In this document: piece after piece, positions 21,979 to 33,600 of the stretch
How the letters are laid out: every line of letters starts with the position of its first letter
Numbering within the stretch: position 1 is the first letter of the stretch
From: Carnegiea gigantea
Taxonomy: Eukaryota; Streptophyta; Magnoliopsida; Caryophyllales; Cactaceae
Assembly (NCBI GenBank): GCA_029747015.1
Contig: JAKOGI010001550.1
Location: forward strand, 62,001-126,000
Direction of reading: 5' to 3'
DNA length: 64,000 nt
Notes under the pieces: generated by a model
The model's database searches: none
What the model was told of the DNA's origin: nothing
The model's input: only the letters and a program-made list of their open reading frames with translations
Program-made: the position numbers and the translations under genes

Positions 21979-23078
21979 TGATGCAGAGCAAACTTGCTTT
22001 GAGCATGGTGGCTTCTATTTGGTCAAATAAAGGAATGAATTGCATATAGGTGAGCCCAATGGATGTTGAAAACCAATCTGAAATGGGAGAGAGAATACCC
22101 AATTAGAAGAAAGCCTTTAATGGAGATGGATCAATAATTGAAAGATGTGATCAAGAATAAATCGAAGAGGATATATCTAGGCTAAAGGCTCAACCACCTC
22201 CAAGATTACACCTTCTAACTCTCTAAAGCCTTATCACCCAGGATTACATTAATGGGAAGACTCAAATTACCAACATCCTAAGAGTGATAAAGAATTTGAG
22301 ATTTTGAGGAAAACCAAGCTTTAAGGTCTCATATCATTCAAGAAATCTGATTTTTGAAGGAGGTCATTAAGTTCATAAATACCCAATGGGAGGGGGGAGT
22401 TAGCTGTACATTAGTGGGGCAAGTAGACAATAGGAGGCTTGCAAAATATCCTAGGAAAATAAATAAAAATGTTTAAGACAATTACAATCACTATAAGCTG
22501 TATTTTTCGGGATTCATCCTTTATCATCTAGAGAGCCATGAGTTGGCTCTACTCCTCCAAATGGGGTGCTGCCACATGTCACCTCTTCCCTTGTATGTGA
22601 AGAATCATTCATGCTAATTAATCCCTGAAATTACAGCCTTAACCTCCTCAATTAAGCCTATGATTAGAACTGTGCCTTTTTCAGTTTAGACCGACCCTTG
22701 CTTGGTATTTCACCTATACCTTCCTCAATACTAGGATTTTGGGAGCAATTCCAGACTCATTAGAAAATAGACATTTGATGCTTTCCATCCATATATAATT
22801 AGTACATATTAGAGCTCATTTTCTTGGTTAACATTGAGCTAGAAAGGAAGCAAAATATTATGCCTAGAAACTAAAAATGAGCTATTCAGGTGGTTTTGGG
22901 GGGATTAACTGGTCAACTCCTTATTTAGGCTACTGATGGCCCAACCATCTTTGCTAACCCTACTTGGAACTTCTTAAGGGCCCTATTTTAATATTGACCT
23001 AGGGTCAATAGCGTATGAACTTGGTCCAAGACCCTTGATTGATAAGGTAGGCCCAAGCTCGAAACTTGCTCCACATGA
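21979..23078 (-). repeat. 3' LTR of the chromovirus
   Basis: It starts TGATGCAGAGCAAACTT and ends ACTTGCTCCACATGA, matching the other LTR from both ends. It holds about 600 bp (22080-22680) absent from 24924-25425, so that copy has a deletion or this one an insertion. Shared text includes AAATAAAGGAATGAATTGCA and TTTCCATCCATATATAATT. Confidence 0.8.
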
Positions 23079-24425
23079 AACCCTCTCCCTTGAAGAGGAT
23101 TTGCCTTCAAATCCTTGGGGTTAAAATTCAAGTATACCACTCTTGATAAATTTTTGTACCTAGTGAGTTTGAAAAAGCTCATTATGTTGAGAGTACCACC
23201 CTTATTGAACATGTATGAATTGTTGAAGCATTTGAGAGATACTCTAAGGGGGTGAAAGATCTTTCTAACAGTTATGAGCCTATTGAAAATTTTAATGTAA
23301 TCATCAAAACTCATCTCAAAAGGAGTTTTCTCATCATTCACAAGCTTAAGTTGTGGATACTCACTTTTGTGGGAAAAAACTTGAATGATCTTTGTGCTAA
23401 CAAGGGTGAGAGTTTCACATTTGGCTTAGAAGGACAAGTGATTTCTTTATGGACGTTTGATTCTTGTGGGGTTTAAGGTTGAGGAGGATTTAGAAGATTG
23501 AGAGTAAGAGTTTAGCCATGGAAGTTGGATTCCTTATAAAAGACAATCTTGGGGCTAAATTCCAATGGTCTCCTAAAAATTAGATACCAAGCATCCATGG
23601 GAAACACAACATAGAAAACATCATTCCTCAACTTGCTTATTGAAAATGAAAGTAGAGCTTCCTTATTGATATTCACCTCAATTCCCAAATTGGGGCAATG
23701 GAGACGACAAAAGTGAGATTGAGGGGCAATAGCTAGTATAACCTCCAAGTCGGGTTTTAATTCAACTTCATTTTTTTTAATGATCCAAAAGGACCTCATT
23801 TTTTTTTTCTTAGCCTCTTCTTGAAACTTAGGCCTTTCTTCTTTTTAAACTTGGACTTGAACCTCCATAGTTTTTTCAAAAGAAGGAACTAGTGTAGACT
23901 GCATTTGAATGGGAGCTTTAAAGGAGATCTCATTCTTGGCCAAGTTTTATCTTGTTTCATCAAAACCTAAAATAGGATTACTTTCATCTTGAACTAAAAT
24001 AAGCTTTTCCTCATGAACCAATATCTACTCTTAAAGAAGAATTGGCTTTCTTTCAAGATTTCTTCTTTGAGGAGTTGATATGGGTTGAATCTTACATCTA
24101 TGTGTTACTTGAGCTTACTCCAAGTTCTGATTTTGGGCTTACCTTGAAAAGCTCTCTTCTTTTAAGGCATTTAAGTGAATAGTAGCTATAGCCTTGGAGT
24201 TTTTCAGTAGCTATCAAGAAAAGCCCTTCATTATAACACCCTTTAGCTTTAAAGAAATCTTCAAGTGTTTAAACTTAGCTGAAATAGATGGTGGGATCCA
24301 AACTATTACTATCAAAGAAGGAGGCTCTTTTATGGCCTTCTCCATTTGCATCATTTGCTTGCTAAACTCTCCTATTTGAGCTTGAAGCCCAATAATGACC
24401 CTATATATATTCTTAGCCATGGTTG
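23079..24425 (-). pseudogene. Chromovirus gag, protease and pol C-terminus (deleted)
   Basis: Reading leftward, gag starts at about 24420 (MAKNIYRVIIGLQAQIGEF). The protease region is at 23799-23512, with KEALLSFSISKLRNDV, VVFPMDAWYLIFRRP and LEFSPKIVF, matching the chromovirus pattern in which SFSIGKY precedes DVVPM and LLLGRPW. After a gap the pol C-terminus appears at about 23160-23080 (NPKDLKANPLQGRG), the run normally just before the 3' LTR. The purine tract AAGGGAGAGGGTT (complement of 23081-23093) precedes the LTR. Between protease and pol end, RT, RNase H and integrase are deleted. Confidence 0.75.
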
Positions 24426-24909
24426 CAAGATGTCTGAAGGTGAAAAGAAGGGAAAAGAAATGAAAACAGGGGAAGCACGGATGTGCTATGATGAGAACAA
24501 TAAGAAATCATAAAAAATGGAGTGGCATGGTCGTGCTCTGTGGCAAAGGGGGTCGTGCCAGATCCCTTGAACAAGATGTAAGAGTGAAAGAAAGAGGCTT
24601 AATCATGCTAGGTAGCACAGGATGGTCATACTAAATTTGCGTATGAAACTTTCAAAGTGCAGGATTTTCACACGAGCGTGCCAAGTGGCACGAGGTGGCA
24701 GTGCCAAATTTCTAGTTTCGTGTTTTGGGCCTTTTTATGGAGTTTTAGGATGTGTTTTGCTTAGGGTTTGTGTTTAGGCTGTAATTAGGGTTATTTGTAA
24801 ACTAGATAAGAGATTTAAAGAGGAAGAATTAATGATAAAATAGTACAGAAAGGGGAAAACTTTAGGCAATTCCAACACAGGAATGGTTGGAATTAGATAG
24901 GATCATTGT
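24426..24909 (-). other. Chromovirus leader
   Basis: Leader between primer site and gag. Short GTGCC/GGCAC-rich words recur (for example near 24540-24560 and 24670-24710). No gene seen. Confidence 0.4.
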
Positions 24910-24921
24910 GCTCTGATACCA
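24910..24921 (-). promoter_or_regulatory. Primer-binding site, initiator tRNA-Met
   Basis: GCTCTGATACCA equals the 3' end of plant initiator tRNA-Met; its complement TGGTATCAGAGC is the usual primer site of many plant LTR elements. It lies 2 nt from the LTR edge. Confidence 0.9.
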
Positions 24922-24923
24922 AT

Positions 24924-25425
24924 TGATGAGGAGCAAGCATTCTCTGAATGATGCATGATGGCTTCCATTTGGCCAAATAAAGGAATGAATTGCATGTTTA
25001 TGAGGCCAATGGATGTTGAAAACCAATCTTTCTTAAACTAACCCTTGCTTGGTATTTCGCCCATAATATCGTTAATACTCGGAGGTCGGGTGCGATTCAA
25101 GACTTATTAGAAAATAGACATTCAAGGGTTTCCATCCATATATAATTTTCAAAAAATGGAGCTCATTTGCTTGGTTAACTTTGAGGTAGAAATGAAGCAA
25201 AATGTTTTGCCTACAAACTGAAAAAGTGCTACTGTGGTGGTTTTGGGAGGATTAAGTGGTTAACTCCTTATTTAGGGCTACTAATGGCCCAATCACCTTT
25301 TCTAACCTACTTGTACCTTCTTAAAGCCCCTAGGTCAATATTGACCTAGGGTCAATATTAGATCAACTTGGTCCAAGACCTTTGATTGAGAAGATAGGGC
25401 CCAGCTCGGAAGTTGCTCTGCATCA
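24924..25425 (-). repeat. 5' LTR of the chromovirus
   Basis: It starts TGATGAGGAGCAAGC and ends AGTTGCTCTGCATCA (502 bp). The ends form an unusually long inverted repeat with each other and with the partner LTR. Confidence 0.85.
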
Positions 25426-25430
25426 CCCCA

Positions 25431-25539
25431 TAAGGCAAACAACAACTTGTCTGGCTAGTCGTTGTAGTTCATTATCATTTCTTCAATTTTTCTTCATGCA
25501 TTCTTATTGGCCACTTCGACAACTACATATTTCTGTAGT
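25431..25539 (-). pseudogene. Element H integrase, middle fragment
   Basis: The minus strand reads KYVVVEVANKNA, stop, RKIEEMIMNYND, stop, PDKLLFALWG. This corresponds to the NGAVEAANKN...FALHG run of Tat integrase and contains the third catalytic residue (Glu of VEVANKN). It lies between the solo LTR (target duplication GTAGT at 25535-25539) and the chromovirus (CCCCA at 25426-25430). Confidence 0.85.
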
Positions 25540-28068
25540 TGCAAAAGCCCAACCCTCAAGGTATTTAATTATATTTATTTATTTAATTACCTATTGTTCA
25601 TAATTTTTTTCTCATATTTATTTATCGCATTTATTCACCCAGTGTAAAAATTTATTTTGGCCCTCACTTGGCAATTTCGATTTTATTTGTTTATTTAATT
25701 GATTAACAAAAGCTTTGGAAGAATCTATAGCAGGCCCTAACAAGTTTAATCTAGATAATTTATTTTGTTTTCTGTAGCATTACAAAATTTAATTTTGAGT
25801 TTCATGAAAACGTTATCGTTACGAAACGCTTTATTCCCGAACCCAACTTATTTCGGCCGTTTTGAAGCCCAACAAGTTTGCTTATTAATCTGACTAATTG
25901 CCATCATTAAATTTAACCATGGTTAGCTCAAAAAGTTACTTTACTAGTTAAAAACTCGGCCAAGACACTTAGATTAGTCAATAAAAAACAACTCAGTTTA
26001 AAACTCCATTTTCTCTCTCCTCTTTCTCTCCCTCACGGTAGTAGCTAACTAGTAATTCTAGGTGCTTTTCCAAATAGCCCTAGTGGTTTTCGACTCCCCC
26101 ACAACATCATGGTACCTCAAGCTACCATCCTCCATCATCAAAGCCACTAAACAATACCTCCATCTCTACTTATTTTCAAGCAAAGTGAGTGATCTTAAAA
26201 CTTGATCTTGTTGGTTTTGCTTTTTATTTTAGTTTTGATTCTTGTTTTGATGTTTATGATCTTTGAGCATGATGTTTTGATAAGAAATAAGAGTTATTGT
26301 GATGTTGATTATGGTGGAGTTGAGGTTGGATCATGCTAGGGTTAGGGTTGATGTTAATCATGTAAGCTTGATATTAAAGTATTAGATTTTGATTGTTTTA
26401 TCTTTAATTTGATCATCTTCTAACTTGTTAGTATTTTAGATGATGTTTTTGGGGTTTTTAAATGAGTTAAAGTGAGTCCAAGTTGGCCATGAATTAGGAT
26501 TTTGGCAAATAATGTATAGTTTGGATGAATTTAGCTTTAAGCTTGATTTATGTGTGTATTTGATTGAAAAGTGATCTCTATTGGATATGATTATGAAGTG
26601 AATTTGAGTGTGGTGATTTTGTATGCTGTTAGAGCTTGTTTGCATGCCTTTAAGGAATGGTTTAAATTGAGGATTTGTATAAAAAAGAGAGGGAAAAGCT
26701 AAAACAGTGAGGGCTGGAAATTTCAGGAAAATAGAACAGATTTCACGATTAAACTGGTAATGATCGGCCCATTAGAAAATTATGATTTTTGGTGGATAGA
26801 TAGCTCAGTGTGTTAGCTTTCAAATTCCTTTTGAATCCCCTTCATCCGAGGCCTTTGGAAAAAGTTATGGTTATGTCACCAAAACTGTGCAAAATGGGCC
26901 AAAACTGATATGCTTGTATTCTAGCCTCATTGTGGGAATTCTATTATGGGAATCAAGCTTGGTGTTCTAAATGAAAGATGTCTGGGACTTCCTAAGCTTT
27001 CTATATTCGGAGTTTGAGTCTCAATCAAAGGTCAGATGACTAAGTTTCAATTCATTCTTTCTAATCCCTTGTTATGTTCTTACTTTTCTTTTACTAAATT
27101 ATTAGTTATGAAATAAATAATTTTGCTAGCTGTATGCTCCTGCAACGATAATTTTATACAGAATAAGGGGCTAATCTATCATTCCTTCCACTTTTGTACA
27201 TAATATTATTCAATGAGCTTACATTTAAAAATTCCAAGTACGTTCATTGCCTATATCTTTGGAAATCAGCACGTATTTATCAAAATTATAATATTTTGGT
27301 AATTACATTAATGAATCAGTTTAATTAGTTATTTATCATATAATTAGTAACCCCATCAGTTATTAGTTACAGGGCGTAGCCCTTCAGTTACCCATACGGC
27401 TTTAGGTCAGGTCTCGATTAGCTTGGCAAGTGTACACCTATCTTTAGATCATAACAGTTACCACGGGTTCATTATTAGATAATAATTGACAATGCAATTT
27501 CATATTTATCTCATTTCCTGTGTTTAATTAAAAATGAATTACAACACGGGCCCAACTAGTTTTTTTCCATGAATGTTTAACAATACAGGAATGCATGTAC
27601 TGAGCTTCAGCTCACATTTTGAAATGTTTTTATGTTTTGTTTTAGGAAAGGGTTCAGTGAATCACCCTCAAGCGGGCAGAACGGTTGAAGATGATAAGTA
27701 AGCCGGGAAGTTTATATGGAATAGTGGTGTATTATTGTTTAGATGTTATAATGCCATGTTGTGCTATATTTTGGTGTTGAGACTATATATTTTATCAGAA
27801 TTCTATATTTTGGTGTAATCCTTGAGATGTTTGAATGGTTTTGATATTAGAACAATTTCTACATTTATCTAAATGATCTAATCGGTTGTGATGGTGTAAA
27901 TGCCTTTGATGGTAAACATTGATTATTATGGATAAATTTATCGTGTGCAAGCAAAGTCTTGTCCTTGTTGGATGGCGATAACACCTAATCATTTGGGTTA
28001 TCATTTCTAATTGGAGAAACTAATGAAAGAAATACAAACAGTTGTTTATTTACATTTGGGGCGTTACA
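25540..28068 (+). repeat. Solo LTR, 2529 bp, Ty3/gypsy type
   Basis: It starts TGCAAAAGCCCAACCC and ends TTGGGGCGTTACA, flanked by perfect GTAGT duplications (25535-25539 and 28069-28073). No primer site, purine tract or coding sequence is associated, and the H integrase continues on both sides, so it is a solo LTR left by LTR-LTR recombination. The GGGGCGTTACA end, the pyrimidine-rich block CTCTCTCCTCTTTCTCTCCC (26012-26031) followed by a GTGAGTG (26185), and ACTGAGCTTCAGCTCAC (27599-27615) suggest plus orientation, but this is not certain. Confidence 0.8.
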
Positions 28069-28073
28069 GTAGT

Positions 28074-30680
28074 CAATAAGGGGTAGATTTATGATGTTGG
28101 ATTTTATACTTCTCCAATAAACTAGCCACCTCTTTGTTAAAGTGATTGTCATGATCGCTTATTAGTTCATATAGAACCCCATATCGATATATAATGTTGT
28201 GAGCGAAGAACTTCGCCATATGTTTTGAAGTGATCTCGGCATATGATGCTGCTTCCACCCATTTTATAAAGTAGTCAATTGCTACAAGGACATATTCATG
28301 CCATGTAGTTCCTTTAGGGGTTTTCCTTTCAATGATGTCAACTTCGCGGACCGAAAAGGGCCATGGAGAAGTTAATTTCGAAAGGGAGGAGGTGGCTAAT
28401 GCTTTAAGCTTGCACACACTTGACACTTGTAACATCTTTTTATATATGCATAACAGTCAGTCTCGATAGTGAGCCAGTAATATCCCATCCACTGAACCCT
28501 CTTAGCTAATATACGACATTCATATGCCGTTTGTAATCCCTACCATGGGCTGCTTTCATTCTCTCATGGGCCTCCTCGTGGTTGACACAAAGAAAATTAA
28601 TACCTGTATCGGTCTTTTTATATAACTTCCCTTTATCCTCGAAGTACTGTGAAGCCAACATCCATAATGCTTGCTGGGCTTTTGGGGAGGATTTACACAA
28701 ATATTCTCTTTTTGTTAGATACTTGTAGATGTTGTAATACTAGCTATCGAGGTCAACATCACATGCTTCTATGATATAACAATGTGTGGGTTTGTCCCTT
28801 CTTTCCACTATTACCGGCATAGAGTGGATGACATTTTGAATGTTGATCATTGAAGCTAACTTTGACAAGCATTAGCAAACTGATTCTCATGAGGGTATGT
28901 GGATAAAGTTCTTTACGAGTTCAACCAAATGGGCTTTGTATAACGTTAAGTAATCACTCCTCACCATCCACCTTTGTGATATTTGGTTAATTATGAGGTT
29001 GGAATCACTATATGCTCTTTATGTTCTTTACCCCTGTTTTGATAGCAGCCTGCAACCAATGATGTGAGCTTCATAGTCAGCGACATTATTAGTAACCTCA
29101 AAATCTAGTTTAGTGGAGATTAGGGTGTGTTCTCCTTCAGGGGATGTAAGGAGGATGCCTACCCTAAACCTTTTCTAGTTGAGGCCCTTTCAAAGTACAT
29201 CATCCACGTGTCCTCCTCTACTTAGAGAACTCCTCATTAGAAAAATCAAAGGTCTCTTCTTCTTTAGCGTATGTTGGTAGATCTGCTAGGAATAAATTAG
29301 ACATAATTCTTCCTTTGATCGCTTTTTGCGAGGGGCAGAAAACGTCAAATTCCAACAACATAACTGTCCACTTGGCCACTTTTCCATTGATTATGGGCTA
29401 CTGTAGCTGTAGTAAGTATTTTATTGGGTGCATAGGTGCTATCATGTGTTGTGTGCGTGTCCACATATAATGTCCAAACTTATTGGATGCCCACATTAAG
29501 GCAAGGGTAGTTTTTTTTCAAGGTAGAATATCTAATTTCATAATCAGGAACTTCTTACTCAAACATTGGATTGCTTTTTCTTCGCCCTTAATCTTCTACC
29601 CCAATATGATGCCCGTTGCTATTGTAGTGGTTGAGAGGTATGGGATAAGAGGAATATTGGGTTGTGGAGGAACCAACACTAGAAGTTGAGAGAGGTATTC
29701 CTTGATCCTATTGAATGCTTCTTGGCACTCTTCATTTGATTATGGCTTGACCCCTTTCTTTAATTTCTTGAAAATGGGTTCACATACCATGGTTAATCTA
29801 GATATGAAGTGACTAATATATTAAGGCACTCTAGAAACTCTGAAATTTCTTTTCAGTCTTGGGAGGTGGCATATCTTGGATGGCTTTGATTTTTAAGGGA
29901 ACAACCTTGATTTCTCTTAGGCTAACCATATGTCTAGCTGCTTGTAAACATGAACCCCAAATGCATATTTCTATTAGTTTAGAAGCATGTTCTACTTTCT
30001 TAGTCTCATAAAGAATTTTCATAGGGTTGAGACATGACCCGTTCTTTCTTTGGATTTTATATTCATGCCATTTACATATGCCTTTGCTTCCTTGTCATCA
30101 GGTTATGTAATAGGGTAGTGGTAGTCCTCTGATATGTTACCCCGACATTTTTCAACCCAAATAGCATCATAGTAGTAGTAGGTTCTCTGCGGGTGATGAA
30201 TGTAGTTTTTTCCATGTCTTCCTCAGTCATTTTGATCTAATTGTATCTACCATACCTATTCATAAATGACAGGAGAGCATGACCCGCTGTGTTATCAACC
30301 AGCACGTCTATATCTGGTAAAGGAAAGTCATTTTTTGCACTTGTCTTATTGAAATCTGTAAAATCTACGCACATTCATATCCTTCCATCCTTCTTTGGGA
30401 CTGGGGCTGTGTTTGTTACCATTTGGGGTACTACATAACCCTAATGAAGCTTGTTTCCAACTATTTATAAACTTCTTCTTTTATCTTCAGTGCCCATTCT
30501 GGCTTCATTCTGCATGGTTTCTGCTTTATGGGCTTGACATCTGGATAGAAAGGAATCTTATGTTTAGCAATATCCCGATCTATACCTAGAATGTCTTTGT
30601 AGGACTAGGGAAACACATCTATGAACTCCCTTAAGTTGAAGTGAATTCTTTCTGCTCTTCAGGGTTAAGGATTTTCCTAT
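28074..30680 (-). pseudogene. Element H pol: reverse transcriptase, RNase H, integrase N-terminal and core part
   Basis: Reading leftward, the RT begins at about 30620 with DILGIDRDIAKHKIPFYPDV and KPIKQKPCRMKPEWALKIKEE. The RT active site at 30067-30078 reads YVNG instead of YVDD, and the thumb region has IKAIQDMPPPKTEKKFQSF (29900-29831). RNase H follows at about 29180-28850: LLTSPEGEHTLISTKLDFEV, VADYEAHIIG and SNLIINQISQRW. The integrase zinc-binding part is at 28640-28510 (EEAHERMKAAHGRDYKRHMN), and the core at 28370-28074 contains VDII, VAIDYFIKWVEAASYAEI and ISDHDNHF, so both first catalytic Asp codons survive. The core is cut by the solo LTR just after HHKSTPY. Stops and frameshifts are numerous. 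Confidence 0.85.
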
Positions 30681-31329
30681 TTTAATTTCTCGGGGTTCTT
30701 CAATTTTCCCCAGTTAATTATTATAGTATCCTCTACCATGGAAGTTTAATTTTCATGCTCTTTCATTCCTATAATTATGTCTTTTGGGATTCTTTCTTCA
30801 TTTTCATCTTTATTTAAGGCAAAGCATTCAGAAAGAAAGGAATAAGACAAGTGGTAAGGAAAATAGTTCATCTTATTGAAATCAAAAATGATATGCCAAA
30901 GATGTTGTTATCTTGAACAATATAATCTTGTGTGGATTGATCTTGGCCTTTTAAGGCAAGTGGTTCCCCCTACAACAACTGATAATCTCTAGAGACTTTT
31001 ATCCCTATAACCCAAATTCCCTTCTTCTTAATATAGTATGGTTTAGGAAAACATAAAAGGGGAAATTATCTTATTAATGAAGGAATTGTCCATTAAGAGT
31101 GCGTGGGTGTCATTTTATAGTTTTCTTGTTCAGTTAAGGGAAAGGTTGTCCAATCTTGTTCTCTTTGGCCTAATGATAGTGGCGTTCAGTTTGATCCTTT
31201 TCTATGACTACGATCATGTTGAAATTGTAGAGTTCCTTGTTAGTTTGGTTATATTCTACTTCCAATACCAGCTCTATGCTGATGATAGTGGCACACAGAT
31301 TGTCACTTTCGATGGTTACCACTTCCCCC
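30681..31329 (-). other. Element H protease-RT linker
   Basis: Decayed linker with some readable text (WGKLKNPEKL, KDIIIGMKEHEN). The plus-strand frame 31077-31403 is a shadow. Confidence 0.45.
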
Positions 31330-32162
31330 TTAATCAATATTTTTACTTTTTGATGCAGTGTAGGAGGGACCGCTTAATGCTCATGAAGCCATGGGTATAC
31401 TAAGAGTATATTAAAAGTAGATGGGATATCCAGCACCTAAAATTCTGTATTCTTCTCAGTATAACCCATATTGATAGGAAGGAGGATAGTGTCAATAACT
31501 AATCTCTTTGAGTTATCATATGCTTGAAGATGTGTCGAAGGGGCTGAAAGCTAGCTGTCCTTGACTCCTAATCACGTTGCAGTTATCCAAGGACAAACAT
31601 TAATAGGCGACCCGTTGTCTATCATAGAGAGGGGTACATGTTTGTGAAAGTAGGTCATAGTTAAATAAGGTACTGTTGTGTGATATGCCTCCTGGTAGAA
31701 GATCTTCACTATTAAAGGTTATAGTGCCTTTACAAGCAATGATTGAGGCTATCATCCCCTCGGGTGCAGTGTGGGGTGATAGATCTGTCTTATTGAGCTA
31801 TTCAATTAAGAGTTCCCTATGCTTTCGTACGGCCACTATAAATTGCTAGATAGTAACATCAGCCTTATGTTTCTTTAGCTATTTCAATATAGGGTTATCT
31901 TCTTTAATTTCTACGCTCCTTTCTTTTTCTATGGCCTATTAGGGGCCATCTTTGGCTTAATAATGTCCAGTTTTTATGACATGCTAGGCCTTGCCTTCGT
32001 CTTCTCTCATTGGGGAGTCCTCTTTCTGATCTTCCTACCAGAAGTCTTTATCGCTTCTTTATCAAACCATATTCCTTCTTGGGCCTCATACACATCCTCT
32101 TTGTTAATCTCCCATAGGGCACAGACTTCCGAATGTAATGCAGGGAAGTAGGCCTTGGGCCG
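31330..32162 (-). pseudogene. Element H aspartic protease and gag-protease linker
   Basis: The minus strand reads SMIDNGSPINVCPWITAT (active-site codons DNGS at 31608-31619, intact), then LSAPSTHLQAYDNSKRLVI, VLDIPSTFNILLVYPWLHEH and VPPTLHQKVKIL (ending about 31340). This is the Tat-type retropepsin with its IDNGSALNVCP motif and a C-terminal PWIHxAGAVPSTLHQK run. The upstream linker (31980-31700) includes FNSEDLLPGGISHN and KHRELLIE. TAG or TGA codons break the frame. Confidence 0.8.
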
Positions 32163-33600
32163 TGGTGTACTAATACTCTGTATGTACCCTGAAGGGTCTA
32201 TGACATCCTTGGGATTGCTATTGATAGCAAAAATGCTTCATGGCCTCCAAGTGGATTCGTATTATTGTTGGGCTTCTGAGCAACCTTAAGCAAAGGTACT
32301 TGTCCTAACTTGTGCATTCGCTCTAACCCGTTCTTGAAGGTCCAACAATTCTCTATGTCATTGCCCCTAGCTCAGTGATACTTATAGTGCTTGTTAGGGA
32401 CATAGTTCCTTACCTACAGTAATGCTTCAGTCTATGGTTTAATTTTAGGGAGATCAATCTTTCCCTTAGCCAGTAGTCATAATAAGGCCTGAGTGTATGT
32501 ACTCCAAATGGGGGTGTACTTCTTGTAGCGATTTCTCGTGTGCACTTCTTTGTTAGATGAACCACCAACTCACTTTTCTTTATTCTAGTAGTTGCTTTTC
32601 CAAACAATTCTAGCAGGTGTTTCCCTAGCAGGTGTTTCCCTAACTAACTCCTCCTCCACTAACATCCCTGCATTCCTCGGTGTAGAGAAATTTTTAAGTG
32701 GAGTGAACTAGAGGTGTCGCCTTTACGTGGGCTATAAGTTCTGAATGAATAATCCCGCCTGGTCAGCTTCTACGGATCTGCCCGCCATATGGGTGGCCTC
32801 TGGCATCCATCTAACAAGATAGTTGGAAAAGCATTCCTTATCCTCGTGTTTAATAAGCTTTAAGTCTGTAAGAGTTATTGAGAGGCCGGTACTATATGAA
32901 AAAAGATGCAAGAACTCTCTGCATAGATCCTGCCAGTTCATAAACTTTTGTGGGTCCATAGCATTATAGCACCTCATGAATTCTTCATCGAAGATTCAGG
33001 GCAGTATAAGTTGAAAGTTGTCTTTATGAATCCCTTTCAGAGTCATTGCATAAATAAAGCTCGTCACATGATGGTGAGGGTTTTCAGTTCCACGGAATGT
33101 TATATATGGGATACTAACATTAGGAGGCAATAACCCTTTCAAGATAGTAATTCATCCAATATAATCATTAAAGTTGTTATTAAACATAAAGGATTCTTTT
33201 AGTAATTGTTCTATACGATCCACCTGTGAATCAACTAGAGGAGCTTTTTTCCTACTCTTCTCCCTTCTTACAGTTTCTAGCTTTTATTCTCCCTTTCTTC
33301 CTTATGCAGCTTCCTTATTATGACATTCTTTGTCACAGTCCTAGAGTGCAACAACCATTGTCTCTGTGCTCTTCCTAGTTTTATCCATCCTAGTCTACAT
33401 CTTTTCAGCATCTTTAGAATTTAAGGTATCTCATTGCCATTCCCAGCCATCAGAATTGGTGATCTGTTGGACTTTGGACTTGGACTTTGTTCTTGACCCA
33501 GTACGCAGAGTTTTCTCTGGCTGCTCTTGTAATAGAAGTCTGTCGGTCTATGGACTTAGTTCATACACTTCCTTTGCCTTCCCTATCCTGCTCGATAATA
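32163..33600 (-). pseudogene. Element H gag (first copy, full extent)
   Basis: Reading leftward, a basic N-terminal part (KLHKEERENKS near 33290) leads to IPYITFRGTENPHHHV (about 33110-33060) and then to the capsid-type domain at 32977-32732: MRCYNAMDPQKFMNWQDL, REFLHLFSYSTGLSITL, LIKHEDKECFSNYLVRW and ADQAGLFIQNL. This is the Ty3/gypsy gag pattern in which WxDL, a hydrophobic REF...F run and a final LxxL helix occur in order. The C-terminal part continues to about 32350. The true start is unclear. The triplicated unit begins inside this gene at 32524, so only this copy is joined to protease and pol. Confidence 0.75.

Larger units (their letters stand above)
21974..25430 (-). mobile_element. 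Chromovirus-type Ty3/gypsy element, internally deleted
   Basis: It has direct repeats 21979-23078 and 24924-25425, an initiator tRNA-Met primer site (24921-24910), gag-protease remnants and a pol C-terminus. The target duplication CCCCA is perfect (21974-21978 and 25426-25430). It is inserted in the H integrase, on the same strand. RT, RNase H and integrase are missing. Confidence 0.85.

Noticed and set aside
22988..23341. Minus-strand 117-codon ORF as a distinct gene
   Set aside because: It is the chromovirus pol C-terminal remnant running into the 3' LTR; only the short DLKANPLQGRG segment has family resemblance.
21979..25425. Possible DNA transposon, because the outer ends form a 16-bp inverted repeat and have a duplication
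   Set aside because: The segment also has long direct repeats, a tRNA-Met primer site beside one of them, a purine tract beside the other, and gag/protease text, so it is an LTR element.
32948..33133. Plus-strand ORF repeated at 40919-41146 and 48621-48806
   Set aside because: Antisense shadow of the H gag capsid region; conserved only by duplication.
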